The notes under the pieces are model-generated. The model was not told the DNA's origin. It did no database searches and saw only the letters and a program-made list of their open reading frames with translations. From Strigomonas culicis (taxonomy: Eukaryota; Euglenozoa; Kinetoplastea; Trypanosomatida; Trypanosomatidae): 29,436 nucleotides of DNA. The position numbers and the translations under genes are program-made. Location: contig AUXH01000199.1 of NCBI GenBank assembly GCA_000482145.1, positions 1-29,436 on the forward strand. The letters are read 5' to 3'. Of the stretch, positions 9,301 to 18,648 are shown one piece after another (position 1 is the stretch's first letter; each line of letters begins with the position of its first letter).

Positions 9301-12300
9301 TGCCGAGCTACGTCTACAACATGACCGCGCGGCATGTGGAGGAGCGCCGTGCGCGGCGTCAGGCACAGAAGGCGGTGCGGCGCCAGCGCATCCAGGACAC
9401 CATCTACCAGGGCAGCAGCAGCGGTCCCCGCCGGTGGGGTGGCCGCCCAGCCACAAACGGCGGCGGCGATCGCGCGGTGCGACGCTTCGAGACGCAGGTG
9501 CTGGCGGACGGGGCGGCGGGCGAGTCGCTGCTGCTGCTGCCGGGGCTGCAGCCCTCGCAGCCGACCGTGCCGCTGTTCCCGACCGAGGCCGCCTTCCGCG
9601 CGGCGGCCAAGGCGCGCTACGCGGACATCAACGTCGACGCGGCCGCGGCGGCGTCGCGCGCGACGCTGCAGCAGCTCTATGCGCAGCAACGCGCCGCGTG
9701 GGCGCAGCGCGGCTACACGGAGGAGCAGATGACCCACCTCACGCCCTACTACCAGCAACAGCACGTCGTGTCCGCCGCGGAGGCAGACGCGCGCCCACTG
9801 AGTCGCTACAACGCCCTCATCGCCGCCGTGCACCGCCGCCCGGCGCGGCAGGCGCCGGCCGCGAGCCTGCAGGGCGCGTGGAGCTGCCTGTGGTGCCGCA
9901 CCCGCAACAGCGAGTTCTCGCACCGCATCCAGTGCGGCGGCTGCGGCGCCTTTACCGGCCCGGCGGCGCCGTGGCGCACCTTCAGCTACGCGCGCGTGCG
10001 GCTGCCGGGCACCGGCGCGGACGGCGGCGCGCAGTACGCGAACGGCGACGCGCTCGAGGAGATCCGCGCACGCATCCGGCACTGCGCCGACGTCATGGTG
10101 GACGCCGTTGTGGCCGCCTATCTCCTTCTGTTGTACAAGAAGGCATTTCTGCTGCGCGCCAACCCGCGCGACGAGGAGCAGCTGGTCTATCTCATCGGGC
10201 GGCTCTGCGCGCTCCAGGAGCGCGTCCTTGCGGCGTACCTCTACCTCCACTTCATCCCCGGGGCGAAGCGGTGGCCGCTGGAGCTCAGCCAGCGGCCAAG
10301 CGACGGCTCGGCGAGCGGCGCCAACCGCAGCGTGGTGCTGCAGCTGTCGCTGCTGTTCCAAAAGGGCAGCCGCGCCGGCTACGACGCCCTGACGAAGGAG
10401 GACTTCACCGACCCCGAGCGCGAGGCGGACTTCTTCACCAAGGTGTTTTCCGCGTCCATCTGCCGCGCGTGCTTCGGCGAGCATGCGACCGCGCAGTGCC
10501 CGCTGCTCACGCGCAACTTCCAGCAGGCGCACGACGGCGCGGCGCGGCCGGCCGTCCAATTCGTGCAGATGAATTTGTCGCCGGAGGAGAAGCAGCGGCT
10601 CATCTTCGAGCAGCTCACGACGGCCATCACCGCAGCGCAGGAGGCATACCGGCAGTACCTCGACGCCAAGGACGCGCGGAGCAACGCGCACTATGCGGAG
10701 CGCGTGATCAGCGCCTACGCGCAGTTCGTGCGCTCGCCCTTCCGCGAGACCTTCGCGGCCGCGGCGGCGCCGGCGGTGAACCAGCTGTCACGACTGCTGT
10801 CCCTCGCGCGGGAGTACAAGCGCGCGGCGCTGGTGCTGTGCCACATCCCACTCGCGCGCCGCGACAACGAGAGCTACCTTAAGCTCATCCGCTACTTCAA
10901 CACGAGTGAGGAGGACGCGATGGTGCTGCTGCGCCAGCGCGTCGTCGCGGAGGCGGGGGTGGCGGCGGCGGGGCCGCAGTCCCACCCCAACTTCTCGCAG
11001 GTGACCAGCACGTGCTGCATGTGCTTCGCGGACGAGAAGCACCCCTCCCACGACTGCCCGCGCCTGCGGCACTGGCTGCGCGAGGCGGAGGCGCTCGTGC
11101 GGCGCCCGGCGGAGACCCTCATGGCCGAGGACGTGCTCCGCCGGCTGCGCGCACAGGTGGATGGATGGACCTCCGCGGGCCCCGAGCGGCTCACCTCCTT
11201 CTACCGCTTCCTACTGCAGCACCTATTCCTGCTGCGGCCGCGGCTGCCGTTTGCGGACGCGGACGCGGAGGTCGTCGAGCAGTGGAACGATGCGATCCGC
11301 CGGCGCCGCCGGATGAACACCGCGGGCGGCGACGGCGGCAGCGCGCTGTGCGAAGACCCGTTTGTGTACGCGGTGAACAAGACGATCACGACCCTGCTGC
11401 CGCCGTCCGACGCGGGGGAGGACGGGAGGCTGCACGCGAGCTACGCGTACCGGCTCTACGCCCACACGCCCGTCGCGTTTCTCCGCCGGGCGACGACGCT
11501 TCACTTACTCCGCGCGCAGCGGTTCTCGGAGGCGTCCATCCAAATGCTGTTCGCGGGGGGTGACGGTCGGCAGCAGATCACGGAGGCCGCCCACGCGGCC
11601 GCGCTCCCGCTCACGGCCGCTGACGTCCGGCGCCCCGGGCAGACGCGGCACCGCTGTTTGGTCTGCTTCCAGGAAGACCATGACATGCACAGCTGTCCGG
11701 AGCTGGCCGCGCAGCTGACGGTGCCGGAGAAGATCATCTATCTATGCGACCACGTCGGCACGATCCAGCACTTCCTTTTGCACACGAGCCACACGACTGC
11801 CAGCACGGCTGCAACCACGAGCAGCAGCGGTACTAGTAGGTTCTACTACGGGGTGAATGCGACCGCCTTGTATATTTATTACCTCTACAACAAGGGGCTT
11901 ATCAGCCCAGACATGCTGAAGTGGCCGCGCTACGCGGATGAGGCACTGCCGCAGCGCTACCACCGCCGCTACAGTGCCTTCGCGTCCACCCCGTCGCCGC
12001 CGCCGCCGCTGGAGGAGAACCTTTTAGTGAAGGAGATACTAACCGTGGTGCGCCGCGGCTTCGCGGTGGGCGAGCTCGCCCTCGGCATGAAGCTGCTGCG
12101 CGCGATGGTGCCGCTCGAGCTCGTGTCGGTCGACCATGTCTACCGCGAGTACTTCACCGCGGCGCAGCTGCCGGAGGCGGTGGTGGAGGAAAAGGTGACG
12201 AACCTGAAGGCGCTGCTCTTCGCGGAGCACCTGCGGCCGTCGCTGAGCTACTTCGCGGCGCCCGGGAGCGCGAAGCGCTCGCCGCTCTCCACCATCTTCA

Positions 12301-13712
12301 TGTCCAAGTACAACTACTACATCCACGATGGGCTCTGCCGCCACTGCGGGGCCTCGGATCATCAGCTGCAGCACTGCGATGTGTTCCGTGAGGAGGTCGC
12401 GTTTGGGCGCGATTTTCTGGCGGCGTACCGCATGGCGGTGATGTCGGAGCAGCTCTCCTTCACCTTCCAGAAGCACTACCTCATCCTGTTGCTCCTGTTC
12501 TTCCACGAGTACCTGTGTCTTATGCCGCTGCACATTGTCGGCGTCAGCAACGCCATCAACGCGCTCTCCGCCATGTTCAGCTTTTACAACGAGGTGGGCA
12601 TCGCGCTGTACAACGTGTGTGAGAACGTCTACCCCTCGTACCGCAAGAAGCACATCTTCAAGCACATCCTCACCGCGCTAAAGGTGGACCCGGTGGAGGT
12701 GAACGATGTCCTCCAGCGCTTCCACTTCTCGCCCGACGGCAGCGGGCTGCAGCACGAACGCGACGGCGGCCCTGCGGTCGCCGCGCAGCACCTGCTGCTG
12801 CCGAAGCCGGCGCTGAAGGACGTGGCGAAGGCGCAGGTGTTCCAGCGGTACCCGCTCGCCATGGCCGCCCTCGAGGACGCGCCGCGGCGGATGGCACAGC
12901 TTCTCGCCGCGGAGCTCACCGCCGCCCCGCGCGGGGCGGAGCCCGCCCTCAACACGAGCCTCGAGGCGATCGTGCGACGCTACGTGGCGGCGGCGACGGA
13001 CGCGCCGGGCACACACACGCTGGCGCGCGTCGGCCACGTGCCGTACGGCGGCATCAAGTCGCTGCGGGAGGGCTTCGAGCCGCTGCTGTCGCTTCTCGAG
13101 CACATGATCGGCATGCGGATTGGCAGCCGCCACGTGCTCTTCGCGTCGCACATTAGCGTGCTGCAGCCGGAAGAGAAGGAGCGCGAGCGCGCGGCCGGAC
13201 AGCGCGATCCTGCGGCGGATGGAGCATCGGAGGAGAAGGCGGAGACGGTTGTCACGATCGATGTACAGGGCGTTGCGGAGGTTCCCACTCAACCTAATAC
13301 AGCACAGCGGACATCGCCACCCCCACCCCCACCGCAGCAGCAACAGCAGCAACAGAGGAGAATGAATAATAACAATAATAATAATTATAATAATAATAAT
13401 AAGAGACGGAATAGGCGAAATAATAATAATAATAATAATAATAATAATCAACGAAGAAACCATAGCGGCAGCAGCAGACATCATACTCACAACAGCAGCA
13501 GACATCATACTAACAACAGCAGCAGACATCATACTAACAACAGCAGCAACATCATACTCACAACAGCAGCAGACATCATACTCACAACAGCAGCAGACAT
13601 CATACTCCTACGAATGAGAAGCGAAGGGGAAACTAGATTTCATCTCAAGGAAATAAATAAAAAAAAAGGAACTACTTTTTTTTTGTGTGTTTATTTGGAT
13701 TACCGTTTTTGA
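6339..13712 (+). CDS. Giant multi-zinc-finger protein (zinc ribbon, RanBP2-type finger, four zinc knuckles), 2457 aa
   Basis: No named family was recognised. Four kinds of evidence stand out. A zinc-ribbon-like pair lies at C937/C940 and C973/C976. A RanBP2-type finger lies at 1181-1202 (W-S-C-L-W-C, then N, then C-G-G-C; C1183, C1186, C1199, C1202), with a loop two residues longer than usual. Four CCHC-like knuckles lie at about 1375-1387, 1559-1573, 1773-1786 and 2000-2013; the last two have exact C-x2-C-x4-H-x4-C spacing and the first two deviate by one residue. They recur every 190-230 residues, each followed by helical sequence, which suggests duplicated modules. RanBP2 fingers and knuckles commonly bind single-stranded RNA, so RNA binding is inferred. 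The N-terminus (basic, Cys- and Leu-rich, no early acids) could target mitochondria, but this is weak. The last 110 residues are poly-Pro, poly-Gln, poly-Asn and a frame-shifted 24-bp repeat, so the annotated C-terminus is uncertain. Confidence 0.82.
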   Translation: MKHSIRCCALIPTALLREGAEAAANASQGAHQSPRRRRKQNDHPSSPQWQRGQAEAPAQGRLAALRLLRGDAHHHQNKSSTSSSSSSIHHFTASYYLSKTIRRQPQDTILVNELCLFHDDDKALFADQGHFYNRRHSLYLSDRPYVDYIHTWTDVSQPVADATAYAARNKVKDAAAGDRTIDFYVSFEALLAQLLENKYHHASQSRQFAKCLYHRDCPSPLFVLLRLLEVQTPSLAMVRHALTAFIVARHQRHHHHQRDAQRQRTIELQSTRSERAWLEELVGTLQKHFPALYQNVFVKHQLLDALIEVQAYETVVRVLNEEVRKQNSAASGAAGRREPIFVLQSGLWKRLVHLAARSRLPSSELLYYLLTLVPSAAYAELAETSPLPEDGAAAAPALTAAGFSSFLQPYYARETTAGVVLPFQSTLDYYQKHLLGVPTAAAESDGASSHRRSLLPPTAPTLKGIYAPRPYELVLDHTHTNHHGSVASASATLPVLQLEGAASSSPPTASGRTPKELMVTPAAAARESIQWRLLQPTEIGYQLKHPSSGFESLSGVTIERFDYHEATAARRRYPYCVGLHYSLSAALASQLLLQCYNARDTKQREWAPLLALQIMRRYMDSCDAQREEAARLERAIAAQQALIFAHADPPPAAAVHAAEKAVATLQRQKQRAAAAGRPHPLPFLLFTKICNDTLTTMSTAAADGSAPAAEVAPTAAEPAEADATAVASADRPPTLLLHWELPWAYFRYLNTHNRTWHEPGATSAEGAAADLQAMPAHMSPEEVKDLCFLLLRALGRGANPWLTLNLARLFSRRYLVDPIEVSFFLLNQIQQAAPTTTAAAAAAPSQELNRTMLGSLFFYQNENRSIARKLFYWLLQDVGVHLHPTFHPSLLPTARTLLTLHLYTEFAMLYNTILDNVFFFSESFKERFMLAMADLVCPHCQSLLVQTADGSQASEASAAAPVINLNLYADRVCENCQTVIPAKDINVLPSYVYNMTARHVEERRARRQAQKAVRRQRIQDTIYQGSSSGPRRWGGRPATNGGGDRAVRRFETQVLADGAAGESLLLLPGLQPSQPTVPLFPTEAAFRAAAKARYADINVDAAAAASRATLQQLYAQQRAAWAQRGYTEEQMTHLTPYYQQQHVVSAAEADARPLSRYNALIAAVHRRPARQAPAASLQGAWSCLWCRTRNSEFSHRIQCGGCGAFTGPAAPWRTFSYARVRLPGTGADGGAQYANGDALEEIRARIRHCADVMVDAVVAAYLLLLYKKAFLLRANPRDEEQLVYLIGRLCALQERVLAAYLYLHFIPGAKRWPLELSQRPSDGSASGANRSVVLQLSLLFQKGSRAGYDALTKEDFTDPEREADFFTKVFSASICRACFGEHATAQCPLLTRNFQQAHDGAARPAVQFVQMNLSPEEKQRLIFEQLTTAITAAQEAYRQYLDAKDARSNAHYAERVISAYAQFVRSPFRETFAAAAAPAVNQLSRLLSLAREYKRAALVLCHIPLARRDNESYLKLIRYFNTSEEDAMVLLRQRVVAEAGVAAAGPQSHPNFSQVTSTCCMCFADEKHPSHDCPRLRHWLREAEALVRRPAETLMAEDVLRRLRAQVDGWTSAGPERLTSFYRFLLQHLFLLRPRLPFADADAEVVEQWNDAIRRRRRMNTAGGDGGSALCEDPFVYAVNKTITTLLPPSDAGEDGRLHASYAYRLYAHTPVAFLRRATTLHLLRAQRFSEASIQMLFAGGDGRQQITEAAHAAALPLTAADVRRPGQTRHRCLVCFQEDHDMHSCPELAAQLTVPEKIIYLCDHVGTIQHFLLHTSHTTASTAATTSSSGTSRFYYGVNATALYIYYLYNKGLISPDMLKWPRYADEALPQRYHRRYSAFASTPSPPPPLEENLLVKEILTVVRRGFAVGELALGMKLLRAMVPLELVSVDHVYREYFTAAQLPEAVVEEKVTNLKALLFAEHLRPSLSYFAAPGSAKRSPLSTIFMSKYNYYIHDGLCRHCGASDHQLQHCDVFREEVAFGRDFLAAYRMAVMSEQLSFTFQKHYLILLLLFFHEYLCLMPLHIVGVSNAINALSAMFSFYNEVGIALYNVCENVYPSYRKKHIFKHILTALKVDPVEVNDVLQRFHFSPDGSGLQHERDGGPAVAAQHLLLPKPALKDVAKAQVFQRYPLAMAALEDAPRRMAQLLAAELTAAPRGAEPALNTSLEAIVRRYVAAATDAPGTHTLARVGHVPYGGIKSLREGFEPLLSLLEHMIGMRIGSRHVLFASHISVLQPEEKERERAAGQRDPAADGASEEKAETVVTIDVQGVAEVPTQPNTAQRTSPPPPPPQQQQQQQRRMNNNNNNNYNNNNKRRNRRNNNNNNNNNNQRRNHSGSSRHHTHNSSRHHTNNSSRHHTNNSSNIILTTAADIILTTAADIILLRMRSEGETRFHLKEINKKKGTTFFLCVYLDYRF
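13365..13448 (+). repeat. AAT-rich microsatellite inside gene 4
   Basis: Runs of AAT, interrupted by a short Arg/Lys-coding segment (about 13400-13420), encode two poly-Asn stretches. AAT stands out against the GC-ending codons of the rest of the gene, which points to microsatellite expansion rather than selection for asparagine. Confidence 0.85.
13469..13606 (+). repeat. 24-bp minisatellite with one 23-bp unit at the 3' end of gene 4
   Basis: Six units of a CAG-CAG-CAG-ACATCATACT-type repeat start at 13469, 13493, 13517, 13541, 13564 and 13588. All full units are 24 bp except the fourth (13541-13563), which lacks one base around 13548. The first three units are read as Ser-Ser-Arg-His-His-Thr-x-Asn. 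After the short unit the frame changes and the same DNA is read as an Ile/Leu/Thr/Ala sequence. Confidence 0.9.
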
Positions 13713-14138
13713 GTTGTGAATAGTTCTTGTCGTTACATTTTTTTTTTTTGTTGGATTGACATTACTAAATATGTTTCCTTATTTGTGGCGACTTTTGATT
13801 TTTCCGTTGTTGTCTAATTAATATATATTGTTCATTAAAAACAACAACAACAACACCCCCTCGTACGCTCAATGTATATATATATACATGTTTATAGTTA
13901 GTGGAGCGTGCACCTTTCTTCTAGGAGACTGAAAGATGTTTTTTTCTCCCCCTCTCTCTATATACTCTCTCTTTTTTCTCGCACATCTGCTGAAGGAAAA
14001 TTAAAAGATAGATATCTTGTATCGAAAGCACAGACGGATCTGAGCTTCGTGTATATAAATATTATTTGTTGCTTGGTTATTATCGACTTTATTCTCTGTC
14101 TCATAGTAGTAACAAAACTAAAAGGCATAGAAGCGACC

Positions 14139-14199
14139 TTCTTTTTCATTTGTTGTTTCTTTTTTTCTCTCTCACTCTTTTTTTTTTGTGTGTGTTTAG
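14139..14199 (+). promoter_or_regulatory. Polypyrimidine tract and spliced-leader acceptor, gene 5
   Basis: A pyrimidine-rich run from about 14139 to 14190 leads to TTTAG with the AG at 14198-14199. The 5' UTR would be about 129 bases and would contain the (CAAA)8 repeat. Confidence 0.55.
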
Positions 14200-14236
14200 G
14201 TGTCTTCATCTATTCTAAAACGCATCATCCTACTCA

Positions 14237-14268
14237 CAAACAAACAAACAAACAAACAAACAAACAAA
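14237..14268 (+). repeat. (CAAA)8 microsatellite in the presumed 5' UTR of gene 5
   Basis: Eight uninterrupted CAAA units lie between the likely splice acceptor and the start codon. The sequence is unstructured and C/A-only, so it should not impede scanning ribosomes. Confidence 0.85.
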
Positions 14269-14328
14269 AAATAATCAGCTCGACCAGAAGGAAAAAAAAA
14301 GAGCAGACAGGCGTTATCTTCTGTAGTC

Positions 14329-16488
14329 ATGCAAAAGCCATCTTCGACCCCGACCCCCTCCTGTGCGGAGGAGGGCGCCGAGCAGCCGTCGCACCCCCGC
14401 AGCGCGCATTACTCGCGGACGACACCTTCCGTGGAGCCACACAGCAGCGCGGCGGGCCAGATGAGCTCGACGCTGCGGATCCCCAAGTGGGGGGTGTTTA
14501 TCCACCCCTCCATTTTCCGCGTGAAGTGCTCCGCACGGCAGCTCTTCACCGATCTCTACCGCAACGGCAGCTTCGACTACGTGCAGCAGTATGTGGCAGC
14601 GGGGGGTGCGGCGCCGCACTGCATGCCGAGCACCGTTCTCCTGCTGGGCCTGTCACCGGTCGATTACGGGAACGCGAATCTGCCAGCGCTGGAGGCCGCC
14701 ATGGCGTCTCCCTCGCCCTCCCCCCCACCCCCACCAGCGGCCGCTGCGGAGACGCCCACGACGCCGCCGCCCGCGGACGACAGGGCGCGCAGGGAGGCGA
14801 AGAGAAAGGCGGCGGGTCGGACGCCGAACAGCTCTTTTTTCTTCACGCCGCAGCTCGTGTCGTTCGACTACCACCTGCTGCCGGCGAGCATCCCGCGGCT
14901 GCGGGAGGAGGAGAAGGTGCTGATCGTCAACAAGAACAACGTGTACCGACAGATGAAGTCGTCGCGCTTGAACGCCTTCGAGGAGATTGTGCGGTCGCAC
15001 AGCAGCCACCGCATCCCAACGTTTTTCCAAAAACTGCAGAGCGAGGAGATAGCGGCCACGGAGGCGATGCTGGCGTCCCCGCAGGCGGCGGCGAACGGCG
15101 TGGACCTGGTCGCGCGGCAGGCCCTCTGTAGGCAGGCCGCGGAGGCGCTCGAGACGCGACTGCACTGCAGCCGCGTCAACGCGGACAGCTTTCTCTACCT
15201 CTACGATGCGGAGGTGGAGGAGGAGCTGGAGCCGGCGAGCGCGACGGGCGTGAACATGCGGGGGCGCGTGCGGGACCAGGTGATTAACTTCGGCGAGGGC
15301 ACGAAGGTCAGCACCTTCTCCTCCTCCGCCTTTGTCTCCGCGCTGCAGGTGATCCTGAACAGCATGTGTGTCGGGCGCCGCGCGGATTACATCATCAACG
15401 CCACGCAGCTGTTTAGCTACACGACGTCGGCGGAGACGGCCAACTCGTACAATGCGAATCTGGGCTCGAGTCGCGGCGACGCGACGGGCCTGTTGGAGTT
15501 CGAGCAGGCCGTGCGGCGCTGCGTCAGGAATACGAATCGCTTGGTTAGTGAGGACGCGCTCTATCTCATCGTAACGCTCACCAAGAAGGTGCCGCTGTTC
15601 CCGGTCATACGCCACAACAGCCTGATGCTCCATAGCATCAACAACTTTGAGAGTTTGTTTCACAATGTACATACCTACCTAGCGAGAACCTATCCGGCAC
15701 TGTCGAATCGTCCGCGGCAGGCCGCGGCGTTTCGAAACCCGTATTATTATGTATTGAAAACGAATGCGGTTCGTTTTCCGTCGATCGGCGTCTTTAAACG
15801 GCTGGCCGATGCGGGTCCGTACCCGTCTCAGACGCTGAATGAGCGTATCGAGGCACTGCTGTTCAGCCCGCTGCCCAACGCAAGTCGCCAGGAAAGCGGC
15901 GAGACGCTGTTTTACAAAAGTGTGCTCGCTTCGTTTCAAACCGCTTTTGCGTTTTTCCTGAGCCCGTCCAGCACCCACTTCCATACGACGGGCACGACCG
16001 CTGCGAGTGCGGATCATGTCGTGCCTTTTTCCTTCTTCGAGTTCACGCTGAAAGATGCGATACAGCACTACCAAAGAGAGGCGGAGAGGGGTCTGAGCAG
16101 CGACGACGCTGAGGCACAAGGCACGGAGTCCCAGCTGCCTTTTCACAGCTACCTGAACCAGAACAGTCGTTTCTTCTCTGCCTTCTTAAAGGAGGAGCTG
16201 GCGTACCCCGTCTTGTACTACGTGTACTACAGTCGGCTGAACGACTTCTCGATCGCGCAGGCTGGTGTGAGCTTTTATAACATTTTTCACAAGGTGTACA
16301 GTGCGGCGGCTTCGCCTCCGGTGCGTCCGACGAACGAACATGAGCACCCCGGCGGCGTGGAGCTACGCTCCGGCGGCGCCTCCTCGACAACCTCTCAGGC
16401 CACCTTCAGCTCGACCCATGCGGGCAGGGAAGCGCTGAATCAGGGTTATTTGAAGATGGTGAATCAAGAGTACGTGTCGCAGTTTCTC

Positions 16489-16528
<40 letters not shown>

Positions 16529-18648
16529 CGAATAAAGATGTGCTGATAGGCTCTTTGGAGGTTCCGACGTGGCTGGACTTGGCGCTACGCACCATTCCGC
16601 TACCGCTTAGCACTACCACCACTACAGCTACTGTAACCAATGCGAGTAATAGTAATACAAACATCATAGCACAATCGCACTTGTTTTTCCAGCTTTACAA
16701 TATTTTTTCGATGGACTGCAATGAAACGATTTTTGCCTTTCTGTTGTTCGACATCCACAAGCAGTTAACGGGCGAGACCGTGCCGCTGTGCGTGCCACCG
16801 CACGCGGCCACCACCACCACTGCTGCTACTACGACTAGCACAGAAAAGGAACAGGAAGAAAAGCGTGAGGCGACGGGGGAGGCAACGGCAGCCCCGACGA
16901 CAGGTAATGATACTAATAATAACGGCAGCAGTGATGCGAATGCGAGCGCCAGCGCGAGCGCGGCGACGACGCAGAGTCACACGACGGCGGCCAATCTCTT
17001 GTTGTGCTACGAAGAGAACCTGAACGAGAAGCGGCTCAGATATTACTACGCCAACAGCAACAACAGCTCCTTCCTGCCGCAGAAGCGGAAGAACGAGTAC
17101 CATGTCAAAATCCAACTTGAGGCGTTCCGCAAAATGTACTATGTCGCACGCGAGAGTCGCGCCCACAGTGTGAGTAGCACGAATGTCTACGGCCTGCAGC
17201 ACACCCTTGTAGCGCCTGTCGCCACGAACGGTGCCAGCCATAATAACAACAACGCGTATACCGCCACAACGCCCCTCTCGGAAGCGGCAGCGTCGTCTCC
17301 GTTAGCAAGTGGTAGCGCGGCGAGTGCAAATTCGAACAAGCTACCGAAAAAGCATCCCTTCTTCTTCGAAGATCCGCACACGGCACTCAGCAACACCCGG
17401 TCTATTCTGTCGGAGGTGTGTGTGCTGCTGGATTTCTTCAACGAGCACAGGCAAACGCACTTCTGGTCTTGCTGTCAGTATGAAGGAAAAGCGTCAGCCG
17501 AGGCTGCTGCCGCAGACCCGGGGAGCACCGCGCACGAGGCGACGGAGGGGTATGACATGCAGCGCAGCACGACAGCGGCGGCGCCGGCGGCTCCAGACAT
17601 TTTATTCGAGGAGCTGGAGCAGCATTTCCCAAAGTGGAACACACGGCTGCAGAGGTCTAAAACACAGAAGCACTCGGTGCTGCTGGGCTTGTTCCAGGAG
17701 GATGGGAGCCCTGCCAGTCCGAGCACCGCCACGCCCGCCTTCGAGGTTGTGCAGCACGCTGCGAGCTACTACTACCCCTGCGGGATAAACAATTTGTTCT
17801 TCCGTCTCTTTTTCAAAGTCATTCACAAGTGCTACCTGTGCATCTTCTTGCTGTGCTTCAACGTTGACGAGGAGCTCGCGCGGCCGAAGGGTTTCGGTCG
17901 GCACTTTGACTGCTACTTCGCGGAGACCGCGGACCGAGGCACACCGCCGGGAGCGACCGGAGTGGCGGCGCCGGCGGAGGCGGCCGCCAACGACGAGGAC
18001 CCGTTGGATCTGCGCAAATCAGCTTCCCCGGCAAATGCCAACAGTACGAACAATGCGCCCAGCGAGGGCAGTGTGGCGGAGGAGCACATGGAGACCTACA
18101 AGAAGCGGCGGTATGAGTATCTCTATGAGATCTTTCATTACCTGAGCTTTTGCTTTTTTTTCCTCAACGGATTCACGTGGATGGCCGCCGAGACAATCAA
18201 CGCTGGCTTTCTTTATAACCCCAAGTCCATCTCTCTCTACCTCCTGAAGGCGCAGATTCTTATGAAACTATACGTCTCGACACCGCCGCAGTCGAATCCA
18301 AACACCTCTCCTCTTCCTAATAATAATAATAATAGCAGCGGGTATTATGATTTGGCCGTGCAGTACGTGGCCGTCGGTAAGACGATGGTGGAGCAGCAGA
18401 TCCACTACCTGGAGGTGGCTATCCGTAGCATGGGCGGCGCAGCGGACGAGCCCATGCTGAATGAAGACGGCGACGACTTCACGGACTCGTTAGCGGGTCT
18501 ACAAAAGCGATTGGCATTCATCCGGACGCTGGAGGCGGCGATGACGCGCACCTATGAGAGGCGGGAGCGAGCGATGCGGGAGGAATTGGAGGAAAACCAC
18601 AAGTGGTTTAGTCATTTGTTCAAAGGTGGCTATGCAGTATTACATTGA
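14329..18648 (+). CDS. Unrecognised large helical protein, possibly TPR-like C-terminus, 1439 aa
   Basis: No family was recognised. The first 44 residues are Ser/Pro-rich and non-conserved in character; a second Met at residue 45 (14461) just before a compact, folded-looking block (K-W-G-V-F-I-H-P) is an alternative start. Folded blocks rich in aromatic and aliphatic residues alternate with low-complexity inserts (poly-Pro near 130, (AAT)13 poly-Asn near 721-733, Thr-, Ala- and Asn-rich runs later). Around residues 1260-1320 a pattern of paired helices with N-P-K-S-x-S-L-Y-L-L-K-A-Q resembles tetratricopeptide repeats, which would suggest a protein-protein scaffold; this is a weak inference. 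Hydrophobic aromatic segments near 1160 and 1270 could be buried helices rather than membrane spans. From about 15600 to 17500 the codons are less GC-rich than in the neighbouring genes. The C-terminus is a charged helix, probably coiled coil. Confidence 0.8.
16489..16527 (+). repeat. (AAT)13 microsatellite encoding poly-Asn in gene 5
   Basis: Thirteen uninterrupted AAT codons lie in frame. Shorter AAT/AAC-rich Asn runs occur elsewhere in the same gene, for example near 18319-18333. Confidence 0.9.

Larger units (their letters stand above)
13713..14328. other. Intergenic region between genes 4 and 5
   Basis: AT-rich spacer with T-runs, a short (CAA)n near 13840-13855, a perfect 18-bp TA-rich palindrome at 13872-13889, a (CAAA)8 microsatellite at 14237-14268 and a long pyrimidine tract before 14199. 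The frame opening at 13908 that enters gene 5 sequence is an out-of-frame shadow. Confidence 0.6.

Noticed and set aside
8547..10691. 714-residue minus-strand open frame inside the giant zinc-finger gene
   Set aside because: Composition is Arg/Leu/Val/Ala-rich with no motif, whereas the plus strand carries zinc ligands in correct spacing. It is a codon-bias shadow.
13872..13889. Perfect 18-bp palindrome considered as a regulatory site
   Set aside because: It is mostly a TA dinucleotide run, which is palindromic by nature.
13908..15131. 407-residue plus-strand frame overlapping the start of gene 5
   Set aside because: Its first part is translated UTR with poly-Phe/Leu and CAAA-repeat-derived sequence, and its second part is gene 5 in the wrong frame.
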